A stretch of 64,000 nucleotides of DNA from assembly GCA_022641835.1 (NCBI GenBank), contig CP048717.1:310001-374000 (forward strand). Reading direction: 5' to 3'. The translations under genes were made by a program, and so were the position numbers. The stretch comes from Petasospora fabianii. Taxonomy: Eukaryota > Ascomycota > Saccharomycetes > Phaffomycetales > Wickerhamomycetaceae. The notes beneath the pieces were generated by a model. It saw only the letters and a program-made list of their open reading frames with translations, had not been told where the DNA came from and did no database searches. Positions within the stretch are counted from its first letter, which is position 1. The number at the start of each line of letters is the position of its first letter. This document shows positions 49,400-59,313 of this stretch, piece by piece.

Positions 49400-50281
49400 T
49401 CAGGCAATGATACCCTCCTGAACACCTGGGATCTCCTCGATGGCCTTGATCCACTTCTGGATAAGTGGCCATTCGTCAAGTTCAATCTTGGCATAGTTTG
49501 GAGCAGCCCTGATCCAAGCCCAAGCAGAGATATCAGCAATGTTGAGATGATCACCAACTAGCCAGCCATTGTTATCCTTGAGTCTTCTCTCAAAGACGCC
49601 AAATACTCTCTTTGTCTCATCTGTGTATCTCTTCTTACCATATGGGACATCCTCTTTAGCAAAAGAGTTGAAATGGTTAGCCTGTCCTTGGTATGGAGCA
49701 TGAGAAGCGATTTGGAAAGTCAACCATTGGATCTGATCCCAGTACAATTTACCAGCATCGACACCATAGTAGTACTTTCTCTCCTTGTCATACTTCTCAC
49801 CAAGATAAAGCAAGATGGCACCAGTCTCCATGATTGGGTACACCTCGCCCTTCTCATTGACATCGGTCAATACTGGAATACGACCGTTAGGATTGAGCTT
49901 GAGGAACCATTCTTCCTTCTGCTCATTGGTCATGATGTTGAGCTTACGGTAGTGGTAGTCGAGCTTGAGGAGGGAGAGATAGACTGTGATCTTGACACCG
50001 TTAGGTGTGCCCATGGAGTACAGTTTGAGGTATGGGGCATTGTACTTCTCGGAGACTGGGTCTCCTTCATCATTTGGACCTGTAGACATTGTTCTTGACT
50101 GTAAATGAGTTCTTCTATTCGAAGCTTGTGTGAATAAAGAGCGTGGTGAGAGATGAAATGGCAAGATTCTTTCCTGGAATTTGGGTTGTGTGCTTATTAA
50201 TGCGCGAGCCGAGGTGGAGAAGGTTCGCGTGGTAATTGTGGATGTGTAGCGGGAGCAGGAGAGGATCTGTGTTGGGATCAT
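49400..50281 (-). CDS. Glutathione S-transferase, Ure2/YfcG type, with presequence
   Basis: 293 aa from ATG 50281. The first 60 residues (MIPTQILSCSRYTSTITTRT, then STSARALIST) are Ser/Thr/Arg rich without acids, a probable mitochondrial presequence. An in-frame ATG at residue 65 (50089; MSTGPNDEGDPV) would give a 229-aa cytosolic form without it. The GST core has LYSMGTPNGVKITVYLSLLK with the TPNG motif of Ure2/YfcG enzymes, LNPNGRIPVLTD (cis-Pro) and METGAILLYLGEKY. A C-terminal helical domain has WLVGDHLNIADISAWAW (N-capping box). It conjugates glutathione or reduces disulfides; the prion-type N-terminal Asn/Gln domain of Ure2 is absent, so a nitrogen-regulatory role is not suggested. Confidence 0.88.
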   Translation of the reverse strand: MIPTQILSCSRYTSTITTRTFSTSARALISTQPKFQERILPFHLSPRSLFTQASNRRTHLQSRTMSTGPNDEGDPVSEKYNAPYLKLYSMGTPNGVKITVYLSLLKLDYHYRKLNIMTNEQKEEWFLKLNPNGRIPVLTDVNEKGEVYPIMETGAILLYLGEKYDKERKYYYGVDAGKLYWDQIQWLTFQIASHAPYQGQANHFNSFAKEDVPYGKKRYTDETKRVFGVFERRLKDNNGWLVGDHLNIADISAWAWIRAAPNYAKIELDEWPLIQKWIKAIEEIPGVQEGIIA

Positions 50282-51030
50282 GGTACCTTGTTGGCGATAT
50301 CCAGCAACGGTGTGTGTATGTCTTGACGATTGCTGTCTTGAGAACTGAAAAGCCCTGACATTGTTGCTGATTGACTATCAAACGTTGTGATTAGCGTACC
50401 GTAATGCATCAGACATTGGTCTTCGGGGGACCCCCGGGGAAACCGGACAAGGCGCGCAGGACATCGCTGGGAGTGCGCATTAGACGTCCGCGTGGCCACA
50501 TCGGTGCAACACAGATTCGCTATCAAGTGATACATGAAGACTTGCATTACTGTTGTGTATCTCCTTCCTCTGGAGGGATAAATTAAGCGCAAAAATCGGG
50601 ACGCGATCGGGCCTGGGCCCCGGTATCAGTACCCCATCACACCTTCGGCCACAACCCACAACCCACAATTACAGCAACAAACACTCTCCTTGATACAGGC
50701 ACCCCCACTAAGAATATATAGAGACCAGCAACACCGGAATATCTTGCGCGGATCTCACCGCAATTACACACACCATGGGCAGCGCCCAGTTATGTCACCT
50801 ACGAAAAGTTGCAAGGAACCAGACGCGCCCCAGGAAAAGGAACGGCAACTTGTCCTCGTGCCCATGCACGCCGCTGCATAGATGACCCGTCCCCCATCCG
50901 GTTGTAGTTCTCTGTGTTTTTGTTGTACTTTGGTGTATATTTATTTGCCCCAACGCCTCTTTTCTCCTCATTCCCACAATCTATCGACACCCTACCCTAC
51001 TACTCAAAGTTACCCAAGCAAGCACACGTA
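50282..51030. promoter_or_regulatory. Divergent promoter, GST / sorbose-reductase-like SDR
   Basis: 749 bp with unusual GC-rich stretches: overlapping palindromes GGGGGACCCCC and CCCCGGGG at 50425-50439, and a second GC-rich block at about 50597-50625. Several TATA-like words precede the SDR. Upstream in-frame codons of the SDR start with GTG and are rejected. No RNA gene recognised. Confidence 0.5.
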
Positions 51031-51900
51031 ATGACCGGCTCCGACAACCAGTTCACGTCCTACATCTCCGACGACTTCAAACAACCCCTCCCATGGCCGG
51101 CTCCAAAGCTTAAAAAGAACATCTTTGACAATTTCTCCCTCAAGGGAAAGATGGCAGTAATCACCGGTGGTGCCCGTGGTATCGGCTATGCTATTGCCGA
51201 GTGCTACTCCCAGGCCGGTGCTGACGTGGCTATCGTTGACTACCAGGTCGAACTTGCCCAACAGAGTGCAAAGAAGCTCAGTGCCGAGTATGGTAACAAG
51301 ACTGGTGCCTATTTCGTTGATGTCTCGAAAGATGATGAAGTTGATAAGGCTATTCAATTGATTGAATCCGAGTTTGGTACCATTGACATCTTTGTTGCTA
51401 ATGCCGGTATCATCTGGACAGATGGTGGCATCTTGAACGAGGAGACCAATGATCGTGGTCCTGAGAAATGGAGAAGATTGATCGATGTTGATCTCAATGC
51501 AGTTTACTATTGTGCCAAGTCTGTGGGAAGAATCTTCAAGGCTAAGGGCTCAGGATCCTTTATCATCACCGCATCCATGTCCGGACACATTGTTAACGTT
51601 CCAAACTATCAAACAGCTTATAACGTTGCCAAGGCTGGCTGTATTCATTTGGGTAAGTCTCTCGCTGTTGAATGGGCAGGTTTTGCCCGTTGTAACACTG
51701 TGTCCCCAGGATACATCGACTCTGGTCTCTCTGATGTCTTACCAACTGAGGTTCGTGCCAAGTGGTGGTCTTTGATCCCAATGGGTAGAGAGGGCCTTCC
51801 AGAGGAGCTTGTTGGTGCTTATCTCTACTTAGCCTCCGATGCCTCCACTTACACCACTGGCTCTGACATTAGAGTTGATGGTGGTTACTGTTCTGTCTAA
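51031..51900 (+). CDS. Classical SDR, Sou1-like L-sorbose/carbonyl reductase
   Basis: 289 aa from ATG 51031. The N-terminal extension (FTSYISDDFKQPLPW) is typical of yeast Sou1-type reductases. NADP binding is by ITGGARGIGYAIA, then VANAG, with catalytic ITASMSG (Ser) and YQTAYNVAKAG (Tyr-x-x-x-Lys). The C-terminal signature YTTGSDIRVDGGYCSV is family-typical. C. albicans SOU1 (281 aa) reduces L-sorbose to D-sorbitol; relatives reduce L-xylulose or xenobiotic ketones. The substrate cannot be told from sequence. Codon bias is high. It converges on CIT1. Confidence 0.87.
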   Translation: MTGSDNQFTSYISDDFKQPLPWPAPKLKKNIFDNFSLKGKMAVITGGARGIGYAIAECYSQAGADVAIVDYQVELAQQSAKKLSAEYGNKTGAYFVDVSKDDEVDKAIQLIESEFGTIDIFVANAGIIWTDGGILNEETNDRGPEKWRRLIDVDLNAVYYCAKSVGRIFKAKGSGSFIITASMSGHIVNVPNYQTAYNVAKAGCIHLGKSLAVEWAGFARCNTVSPGYIDSGLSDVLPTEVRAKWWSLIPMGREGLPEELVGAYLYLASDASTYTTGSDIRVDGGYCSV

Positions 51901-52393
51901 TCAGGAGACATGAACTGTCTGATTAGTGTTTGAAGACCTTAAATGTGATTCCAGAGGGTGTCGTTGTATGTGTTTGAGAGTATAGAGATTGCACTTAGGT
52001 GGTATTCATCATCATATTCACATCGTTTATATATTGTATACTTACCCCCATTAATACTTGAAATTTTCATGGTTTTTGTGATCTAATGTTGTCCAGTTCA
52101 TTGGTATAACTATGTAGGTTGGTCATCGTATCCAATCTTAAACGCTAAACTTAACACAAGCTACTACAATCAACATCAACAAACTCTACTTCACTTTCAT
52201 ATATATATAGAAGCGAGCATTCCAAAAAATAATAAATAAACCCATCTGCAGGCATCACATTACAAGTCATAACTCATACGATAAGAGCAAAAACCAGCTC
52301 TTCGCAGAACTCCATCACCATATATCCCCTTCAATTCTCTCATTCTTTCTTAGTGTATCAGGAGTTGTGTATCTTTTAAAATGAATGAACAAA
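51901..52393. other. Convergent intergenic region SDR/CIT1
   Basis: 493 bp of AT-rich 3' flanks, including TATATATATA at about 52199-52208. No gene or RNA recognised. Confidence 0.6.
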
Positions 52394-53797
52394 TCACTTG
52401 TTGGCCAAACCGACGACCATCTCTTTGTACTTCTCGGTGGAGAAGGACTTTGGTCTCTCAATTGGGGCACCAACAGCTCTGTCAATGATCAACTGTGGCA
52501 ACACACCAAAGGCTCTGGAGACACCAAACAACACAGTGTAGAAGGAAGCCTCGGTCAAGCCGTAGTACTGCAAGAGAACACCAGAGTGAGAGTCAACGTT
52601 TGGCCATGGGTTCTTAGTCTTACCGTGCTTAGTCAAAACCTCTGGGGCAACCTCGTAAATGGTGGAAACGAGCTTGAACATGTCAAACTCTGGCAAGTGC
52701 TTAAGGGCAAACTCACGCTGAGCAGTGTATCTTGGGTCTGTCTTTCTCAAGACGGCGTGACCATAACCTGGAACAACACGACCAGCGTTCAATGTGTCCC
52801 ACAAGTACTTCTCAATAGACTCCTTAGAGAAATCACCGTTAACTTCCTCCTTGAGCTTGAACAACCACTCAAGAACCTCCTGGTTAGCACGACCGTGGAG
52901 TGGACCAGCCAAACCGTTCATACCAGCGGCAAAGGAAAGGAATGGAGAGGACAAAGCGGAACCAACCAAATGAGTTGTGTGGGCGGAAACGTTACCACCT
53001 TCGTGGTCAGAGTGAATTGTCAAGTACAATCTCATGAGCTCAACAAACTCTGGGTTAGAGCCGTAACCCAAAAGGTTAGCCAACTGGTTACCGTAGTCAA
53101 GGTCCTTGTTGATAGCTGGAACCTTACCATCTTTGAAAACGTTTTGGTAGATACGGGCAGCAATGTTTGGCAACTTGGCCAAGAGGTCAATAGAATCCTC
53201 ATAAGTGTAGTTCCAGTAGTCCTTCTTGTTGACACCAGCGGCGTAAGCCTTAGCAAACTGTGACTCGGACTCGAGAGCGACAATAGCCATGGAGAATTGA
53301 GCCATTGGGTGCAAGTTTGATGGAGCATGGTCCAAAATCTCTTCAACGTGAGCTGGCAACTGGGAACGAGCAGCGAGCTCTGCAGAGAAGGCCTTAACCT
53401 GTGTCTCTGTTGGAACTTCACCGGTCAAAAGCAACCAGAAAAGGGCCTCTGGCAATGGCTCCTCACCACCTTCAGCCTTTGGGAGCTCCTTTTGAATATC
53501 AGGAATGGTACGACCTCTGAAACGGATACCTTCAACTGGGTCCAAAACGGAACCCTCCCAGACGATACCCTTGATACCACGCATACCACCGTAAGCCTGA
53601 TCCAAAGTGACTTCACCAATGACGGTCTTACCGTACTCTTTCTTCAATGCCTTGATTTCTTCAACCTTTTCTGGGATCTGCTCGGCAAAGCGAGACTTGA
53701 GTGTCTTCTCTGCAGAAGAGTAGAATCTAGCGCCCAAGAGGGCAGAGTTCTTTCTGAGTGCGTGTGCTCTGACAGAAGAGGCGAGTCTGAGCGACAT
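52394..53797 (-). CDS. CIT1: Mitochondrial citrate synthase
   Basis: 467 aa from ATG 53797 (S. cerevisiae Cit1 479). An extended frame to 53890 would start with GTG and is rejected. The presequence [20 protein letters not shown] is Arg-rich with no acids. Catalytic residues are visible: His in PLHGRANQE, His in [17 protein letters not shown] and Asp in [11 protein letters not shown]. The C-terminus is GLANK, so there is no PTS1 and no sign of a Cit2-type peroxisomal form. It condenses acetyl-CoA and oxaloacetate, the first TCA step. Codon bias is extreme. It converges with the SDR gene. Confidence 0.97.
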   Translation of the reverse strand: MSLRLASSVRAHALRKNSALLGARFYSSAEKTLKSRFAEQIPEKVEEIKALKKEYGKTVIGEVTLDQAYGGMRGIKGIVWEGSVLDPVEGIRFRGRTIPDIQKELPKAEGGEEPLPEALFWLLLTGEVPTETQVKAFSAELAARSQLPAHVEEILDHAPSNLHPMAQFSMAIVALESESQFAKAYAAGVNKKDYWNYTYEDSIDLLAKLPNIAARIYQNVFKDGKVPAINKDLDYGNQLANLLGYGSNPEFVELMRLYLTIHSDHEGGNVSAHTTHLVGSALSSPFLSFAAGMNGLAGPLHGRANQEVLEWLFKLKEEVNGDFSKESIEKYLWDTLNAGRVVPGYGHAVLRKTDPRYTAQREFALKHLPEFDMFKLVSTIYEVAPEVLTKHGKTKNPWPNVDSHSGVLLQYYGLTEASFYTVLFGVSRAFGVLPQLIIDRAVGAPIERPKSFSTEKYKEMVVGLANK

Positions 53798-54622
53798 TGT
53801 GTGGTTGTGATTGTAGTTTGTGTTAGATAGATATAAGTGTAAACGAAAGGGGGGAGGTAACCTCCAAAACAAGATGAATTGGGCGATCACTGCTGTTTAT
53901 ATACCGGCCCACAGCTCCTGGCCGCCATTCGCAAACAGACGGGCCCGACTCTGCACAAGGTCATGACCCTCGGGAGCCAAACGTGCGGTACGGCCACGCA
54001 CAGGGCGCATAAAGTTACACACTGAAAACTTAAGCTGCCCCACAAACCCCGCGATGGGGAGCTGTTGTGGTGGGGGGCAACAATGGGGGGCATTTAACGA
54101 TGTGTTTAGTGGGGGAGGAGATAGCCATTGAAACGGGTAAGATATGGACTCGTATCTATTTGTGTAATACATATCTCATACCTGACGATTATGCGCCATG
54201 CCGCCGATGGCTCCAGTTCCTAATCATCGACCCGCCCCCATTCGACACAGTCACTCGTGACCCACCCTGCAACTCTGCCAGATCACTTTGAGCCACGAAG
54301 GGTAGGCAATAAAAAAAACAGAACGATGGCGCATTACAACGGCCTGGGACAAGAGGCACTAGAGAAGCTCTCGGCATTTTTCGTCACCCGGCACCACCTT
54401 GGGGTTTCCACAACACAACGCATACTACATTTTGGGTGCATGCGTGCTATGTCCTTAGCCATTGGCGCATTACTGGGCGTAAATCTATCTTTACTGTTAA
54501 CTCTCCGCCAATCCCCTGGTGCCTTTAACACTGTGCTCTTCCCTCCCAGCCGGCCCGTGTCCTGTGCTCGGTCCCGAAAATACGCTCTGGCCTCGGTTTG
54601 GTTAGCGGGTCAATAGGGAAAT

Positions 54623-54655
54623 AAAAAAAAAAAAAAAAAAAAATTAAAAAAAAAA
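54623..54655 (+). repeat. Poly-A tract A21-TT-A10
   Basis: Long homopolymer between CIT1 and CWH43, likely length-variable and strongly nucleosome-repelling. Confidence 0.9.
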
Positions 54656-54723
54656 GCCCTTAGATTTGAAAAGTGGAAAAACGCGTGGGGTGGCCCTTAC
54701 TGATAGGAAAGGGCTACGCTTTA

Positions 54724-54745
54724 TCTCTCTCTCTCTATCTCTCTA
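54724..54745 (+). repeat. CT microsatellite
   Basis: Short imperfect (CT)n/(TC)n tract with ATCT interruptions. Confidence 0.75.
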
Positions 54746-55303
54746 TTCCTTAACTGTCTCTCTGACATGTAATCTGGCTCCAGTTCATGGAATTTTTGCT
54801 CAATTGATGATATAAGATGATACACTGTCATAGCCAATACCTGACATCCCTTCCCATCAATCAATTCTTCAACCCTCGACTCCCCGTGCGGGTGGCTTCG
54901 TCTTATCGCGGATGACCTTCAGCTTTCCACCGAGATAAAAAGAACACCCTTGGATGACCTCTTAGTTAGATCACTGTGTCTACCCGCTGGGTTCATTACT
55001 ATGATCTGATTTACATCATAGATGGGTGTACATTGACTTTGTGAGAGTAGAACACCTTTGCTACCCTCCAGTAATCACTATACAAATAGTCAAAGTTCGT
55101 CCCTTATAACCGGGCATTTACCGTTCTTAACCGAAGAACCGAGGTTGCGGAAATCCGTAGGTACCCCAACTAATTGATCCGACTATTCGTAAAACTATGT
55201 TCAACAAGAGTTATCATGCACTTTCAACAATAGCACTACTTTCTCACATTTAACCCTTTAACATAAATTAAAAGTACATTTCTTTTTTTTTCTCACAACA
55301 TCA

Positions 55304-58114
55304 TCAAGCATAGTAACGAGGCTCGTCAAACACATGGAATCTGTGTCCCCTAACACCATCACCGTAGAAGATCGATGGGAAGCGCATATCCTCTGGAACA
55401 TCCTTCTCATCTAATCTATCCTGACCATAAGTCTCCGCATCGGAAGAACCAACAACAAACTTGGCAGCTTGCACTTCGGTATCAGTGATGGTACCTCTGC
55501 TAATACGTGCATATCCAGTTCTCTTCATATGCTTGTACAAGATGTATTCACACCATCTGTCCCAATCAGATGAATCAACATCATGCATACCACTCTCCTT
55601 AGACACATAGTTGTTGTAATTACCCTCTAATGGAGTAGTCACAAGATAGGATAACAATACCATAGGACGATCACTTGATCCCATAATATCTCTAACACCA
55701 AGGGATTGCAATAATCTGTCTTCAACGTCCTCCTCTTGACCACTGTGGAACACAACAACATCAACAAGCTCACCATAAACATCAAGAGTGGCATGGATAG
55801 CTGGTGCTAATTCACCAACAGGGGAAGGTAACAAGTGATGTGTAGAGTTCAAGATTGGGAACTTGGATAAAAGGGCACAACCCCATGTATGCTTATTTGG
55901 ACCTGGACCGAAATCAGCATACATATTCAACTCCGCAGCCAACTGTTGTGTCAAGTCACGATTACCCATGATGATTCTCTGTGTATCACTCTCGAGTAAT
56001 CCAACAACATCCAATTCCAAATCACGAATCAAATCTCTCATACGACCTTCAGATGACCACATATCGTTATCCAATCCAAAATGGATCGTCCAGATACCAG
56101 CTGTGAACAATTTAGAGTCTGGATGGTATGGTAATGGTTCACTCACTGGCATTCTCAAATATGCAATGAGCACGGAAACAGCGGCAAATACAGCACAAAG
56201 CTTCTTAACTTTACCAAGAGCGTTCTTAACGTTGATTACTGGTACATCAACATCTTTCTTCTGGAATTTGAAAAGTGCAAAAGCAAGCATTCCAGTAGAT
56301 GTACCAAGCACAATATCAGTTCTTTCACGCAAGAGCCAACCAGCTGGGACAAAGGCATACGCCACAATCCAAACGTGCATCAATTGCAAAATGACAACAA
56401 TAACAGCGGCAATGGTGAACACCTTAGCTGGACGATGCTTAGCGGACTCGTTAAAGACAATTGGAGTAGAAATGGTAAGGAACAGTGTGTAACCCAGTAC
56501 ACCGATGTATCCGATCCATCCACGGAAGAGATAAAGTGTCAATGCGGAGAAGCAACCAAGGAGAACATTGGTTGCAGTGTTAAGTTTGGAAGAAGAGGTG
56601 AGACCAAGGTAGGCACCAGCAAGTGCAGTGATGATAGTAACAGCACCATGTGGAACTGGAACTGGACCAGTGATTGGGTATCCTTCCCAAAGCCATGTGA
56701 TCATCGTGGAGGAATCTGTGAGCATCGCTTGTAAAGAAAAGAGAAGGGCACTGAGACCAATGGATGTCACCAAGAGAGATGGCTTCGTTGATGGCGTCGT
56801 TGGTACAATGGCAGCTGGACTTGTCGTGAGCAATGCAGATATGATACCAATAGTGATACCAGTCTTGTTCCAACCTCCATTCTCCTCGTGCATGATTGGC
56901 CAGATTGGGTTGTTCGAGTATAAGAAGAACTTGGCAATCATGGTACCGATAAGACCAAGTGTGAAACAAGTGTAGTAGTAACGACACTTGGTAGTGTCAA
57001 AAGTGTAATAGTGAACCTCATTGGCAAATGCAATGTAGTTGAAAACGGCACCGAGACCAATGGAGGCAAGACGATGATCTGGGAAGTGAATTGCATAAGA
57101 GCCAACACCAAATACAACAGCCAACAATCTTGGGATCTGTGGGAAAGAAGTGAAAAATCTCTTTAGTGGAGTAATGGCCAACAAGAAGGCAAGCACTGGT
57201 GCAAGAAGAGAAACCTCAAATCCAGAGATACCCATATTCCAAAGTGGGAAAAACCAAATCACGAGTGGAAGAGAAGTGACAATGGACCAGTACATGAAGG
57301 CATTTGTGGTGTTTACAAGAATCTCGAGTAATGTTACTTCATCGCGGGACTTTGGCTTGAGCTTGTTGTTAGTGGCAGCGGCAGATCTGATCTCGGTCTC
57401 AGTGTTGGTAACCTGGAAGTCAAACTTTGTACCGACGATATTTAGGGTGATATCCTTGAAGTCAACATAAGTCCAGGCATCAAAGGCAATATCCAAGATA
57501 ATCAATGACCATTCGAAGTATGCGTAGATGGAGTAAGCACCAGCTCTTCTGTGAACCTTGTGTTGGATGAACCAGTAGATCAATGGAACGAGGGTAGCAA
57601 AGAATGTAATGGAGGTCCAGAATCTACCTTTTCTCAAAGATGTACCCCTTGGAGTAGAAGTAGTCACGTACCAGTCCCATGGAATGGTCAAGACGATGTA
57701 AGAGATCATAAAAACATCATGGACATCATGATCATCAGTGGAGGTGATATACACCCATCCACCACATGTCACAGTTCTGACAATACCAACAAGGGACCCG
57801 ATAAGAGCCTTCTTCTGACCAGCAGTTCCCACAAGACGCAAGTATGCGGTGAATATGAGCAGGAAACGAGGGCCAGAAGTCAATGCAATCAATATCTGGA
57901 AAACGGAGCGTTCTGGATAACGATCACCAATTGTAGCACTCACCGATGGGAACCATTCATCTGGGTATCCATAGAATCCATTCTGCACAATTTTTTCGTA
58001 ATGAAGTAAATAGCCGCATATCAGAGCTGCTATGAATGCAGAAGAAGCACACACAGTGTGAGCCAGTGAGATGGCCTGACAGTTGAGTGACACAAGCGAC
58101 TTGCTCTCCGACAT
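55304..58114 (-). CDS. CWH43: Cwh43, GPI-anchor ceramide remodelling protein
   Basis: 936 aa from ATG 58114 (S. cerevisiae Cwh43 953); an extension to 58198 begins with TTG and is rejected. About twenty hydrophobic segments fill the first 650 residues, starting VCASSAFIAALICGYLLHYE. The N-terminal Frag1/PGAP2-like part and the C-terminal endonuclease/exonuclease/phosphatase-like part (NLDNDMWSSEGRMRDL-type GLDNDMWSSEGRMRDLIRDL, then LLESDTQRI, VVVFHSGQEED, HVFDEPRYYA) are both present, i.e. the fused form. The protein replaces diacylglycerol with ceramide in GPI anchors in the ER. An upstream reading frame ends on its start codon (58114-58323, listed separately). Confidence 0.95.
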   Translation of the reverse strand: MSESKSLVSLNCQAISLAHTVCASSAFIAALICGYLLHYEKIVQNGFYGYPDEWFPSVSATIGDRYPERSVFQILIALTSGPRFLLIFTAYLRLVGTAGQKKALIGSLVGIVRTVTCGGWVYITSTDDHDVHDVFMISYIVLTIPWDWYVTTSTPRGTSLRKGRFWTSITFFATLVPLIYWFIQHKVHRRAGAYSIYAYFEWSLIILDIAFDAWTYVDFKDITLNIVGTKFDFQVTNTETEIRSAAATNNKLKPKSRDEVTLLEILVNTTNAFMYWSIVTSLPLVIWFFPLWNMGISGFEVSLLAPVLAFLLAITPLKRFFTSFPQIPRLLAVVFGVGSYAIHFPDHRLASIGLGAVFNYIAFANEVHYYTFDTTKCRYYYTCFTLGLIGTMIAKFFLYSNNPIWPIMHEENGGWNKTGITIGIISALLTTSPAAIVPTTPSTKPSLLVTSIGLSALLFSLQAMLTDSSTMITWLWEGYPITGPVPVPHGAVTIITALAGAYLGLTSSSKLNTATNVLLGCFSALTLYLFRGWIGYIGVLGYTLFLTISTPIVFNESAKHRPAKVFTIAAVIVVILQLMHVWIVAYAFVPAGWLLRERTDIVLGTSTGMLAFALFKFQKKDVDVPVINVKNALGKVKKLCAVFAAVSVLIAYLRMPVSEPLPYHPDSKLFTAGIWTIHFGLDNDMWSSEGRMRDLIRDLELDVVGLLESDTQRIIMGNRDLTQQLAAELNMYADFGPGPNKHTWGCALLSKFPILNSTHHLLPSPVGELAPAIHATLDVYGELVDVVVFHSGQEEDVEDRLLQSLGVRDIMGSSDRPMVLLSYLVTTPLEGNYNNYVSKESGMHDVDSSDWDRWCEYILYKHMKRTGYARISRGTITDTEVQAAKFVVGSSDAETYGQDRLDEKDVPEDMRFPSIFYGDGVRGHRFHVFDEPRYYA

Positions 58115-58323
58115 CAGAGATGAGGTTCGTGTTGGGAAAGGGCCAAAAGGACAGGGTAAACACACGAAGTGATGGAGATGATACGAGTTAGCAAGCAATG
58201 GCCCTCGGATGCGACACGTGTGTTAGGTGTGGTCACAGCCAATGTATGACCCTGGGCCTTGGAAATGGTGATTAGAAAGAGTATAAGAAGACTGTGGAGG
58301 CTGTGAAAGGTTGGTGTTTTCAT
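58114..58323 (-). other. Upstream frame (69 codons) whose stop overlaps the CWH43 ATG
   Basis: On the minus strand an ATG-initiated frame runs from 58323 to a TGA at 58114-58116; the sequence TGATG merges its stop with the CWH43 start codon. The predicted peptide begins MKTPTFHSLHSLLILFLITI, similar to a signal peptide, followed by 45 unremarkable residues. If the CWH43 leader is long enough to include it, it could be a uORF with termination-reinitiation coupling. Conservation unknown; it may be chance. Confidence 0.25.
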
Positions 58324-58728
58324 TGCGAGTTTTTCGTGAATGTACCGAATGTGGTAAATGACTAGATTTAAGCCGAGCCATAAACTAAATTTTAAACATT
58401 TACCAAACTTGAAACGGGTACAAAGAGTGGTCAATGGACATCTATCCATAAACAATTATGATTTTATTAGATTGAAAAACATTTCAATCCATCAAGGACC
58501 TATAGTAAACCAGAAGGGCCCAAAGCAAGGTCCAAGGCCGACTAACACCGAGCAGCCGAGGTCGCGCTTTTCCCACCAGCCACAGGTGGCTAATGCTTCA
58601 CCCCCGTCATTTGTGGCGGTGCATATTCCGCGTTCTTTCCCCACTCGAGCGCACAAGAAAACAGGCGACTCCACTCCAAACTACACGTCTTCTCTGTGTT
58701 CAAGGACAATTAGCATCTTCTCATCGTC
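58115..58728. promoter_or_regulatory. Divergent promoter CWH43 / complex I subunit
   Basis: 614 bp. Includes the CWH43 upstream frame and the promoter of the small complex I gene. The plus-strand frame reaching back to 58358 through the intron is not real coding; it crosses the intron branch site and acceptor. Confidence 0.5.
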
Positions 58729-59062
58729 ATGGCTCGTGCGTATCTTTTACCCTTCATCCTTGTGTGGCTCAGTACTAACGTCTCCCACAGATAAGAGAAA
58801 TGACTCTGTCTCGTTTGACGAGATCGACTACTCCAACTACAGCGACCTACGCAAGGCACAGGAGTCCATGATCAGAGAACAATGGATCCGTATAAATGCA
58901 TTGAAAGTGTGTCGCAAGGCATTGGAGAAGTGCTACAAGCAGAAAGGTGTGAACCACTTTGAGGATTGCAGGGATTTGGCTGAGAGATACATGCAGATGA
59001 TGGATACACAAGGAAGAGTTGATGGATTCTACGGGTATCAGAAGAATGATCCATCCAAGTAA
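58729..59062 (+). CDS. NADH:ubiquinone oxidoreductase subunit, NDUFB10/PDSW type, spliced
   Basis: Exon 1 is 58729-58735 and exon 2 is 58791-59062, giving 92 aa: MAHKRNDSVSFDEIDYSNYS at the start. The body has REQWIRINALKVCRKALEKC and YKQKGVNHFEDCRDLAERYM, with the paired Cys pattern (CRKALEKC...DC) and NH-EDCRDLAE-YM motif of the fungal PDSW/NDUFB10 subunit of respiratory complex I. A peripheral intermembrane-space membrane-arm subunit with disulfides is the expected role. The length and acidic start fit the fungal family. Its presence implies complex I, absent from Saccharomyces. Identification is by motif memory, so confidence is moderate to high. Confidence 0.8.
58736..58790 (+). other. 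Spliceosomal intron of the NDUFB10-type gene
   Basis: 55 nt; 5' site GTGCGT (non-consensus), branch GTACTAAC at 58772-58779, acceptor CACAG ending 58790, 11 nt after the branch site. It splits ATG GCT C from AT AAG AGA; the alternative donor four bases on would give a stop. Confidence 0.85.
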
Positions 59063-59313
59063 AGAGCGAAGCTGGGTTTATTTATTTATTCATTATTTAT
59101 TGGTTTTGTCGATGCTGCAAGGTGTCTACAATGCTGTCTATTTATTGACCTGAGATGATCCGTTGGCCTGGCTTGACGCTTGACTGGCCACGGGATATCC
59201 TTGTCTCCTTATTTATCTCATACATGATGTGTATCTGGTCCTAATCTAGCACACTGCTACAATGTTAATCAAAGCATCAAGACATAATTGATCAATTCTA
59301 GTTTCCATGAGAC
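59063..59313. other. Convergent intergenic region, complex I subunit / permease
   Basis: 251 bp of AT-rich 3' flanks with TTTATT repeats just after the complex I subunit stop. Nothing else seen. Confidence 0.6.

Larger units (their letters stand above)
53798..55303. other. Long gene-free region between CIT1 and CWH43
   Basis: About 1.5 kb: the CIT1 promoter plus the CWH43 3' flank. It holds an A21-TT-A10 tract at 54623-54655 and a CT microsatellite at 54724-54745. Frames of 60-119 codons near 53887-54616 show no family features. No tRNA or snRNA motif was found. It is the largest gene-free stretch of the window and a reasonable place to look for a replication origin or an unannotated transcript, though I see no direct evidence. 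Confidence 0.5.

Noticed and set aside
58358-58790. Long N-terminal extension of the NDUFB10-type gene
   Set aside because: It reads through a TACTAAC branch site and CACAG acceptor; the spliced 92-aa model matches the family.
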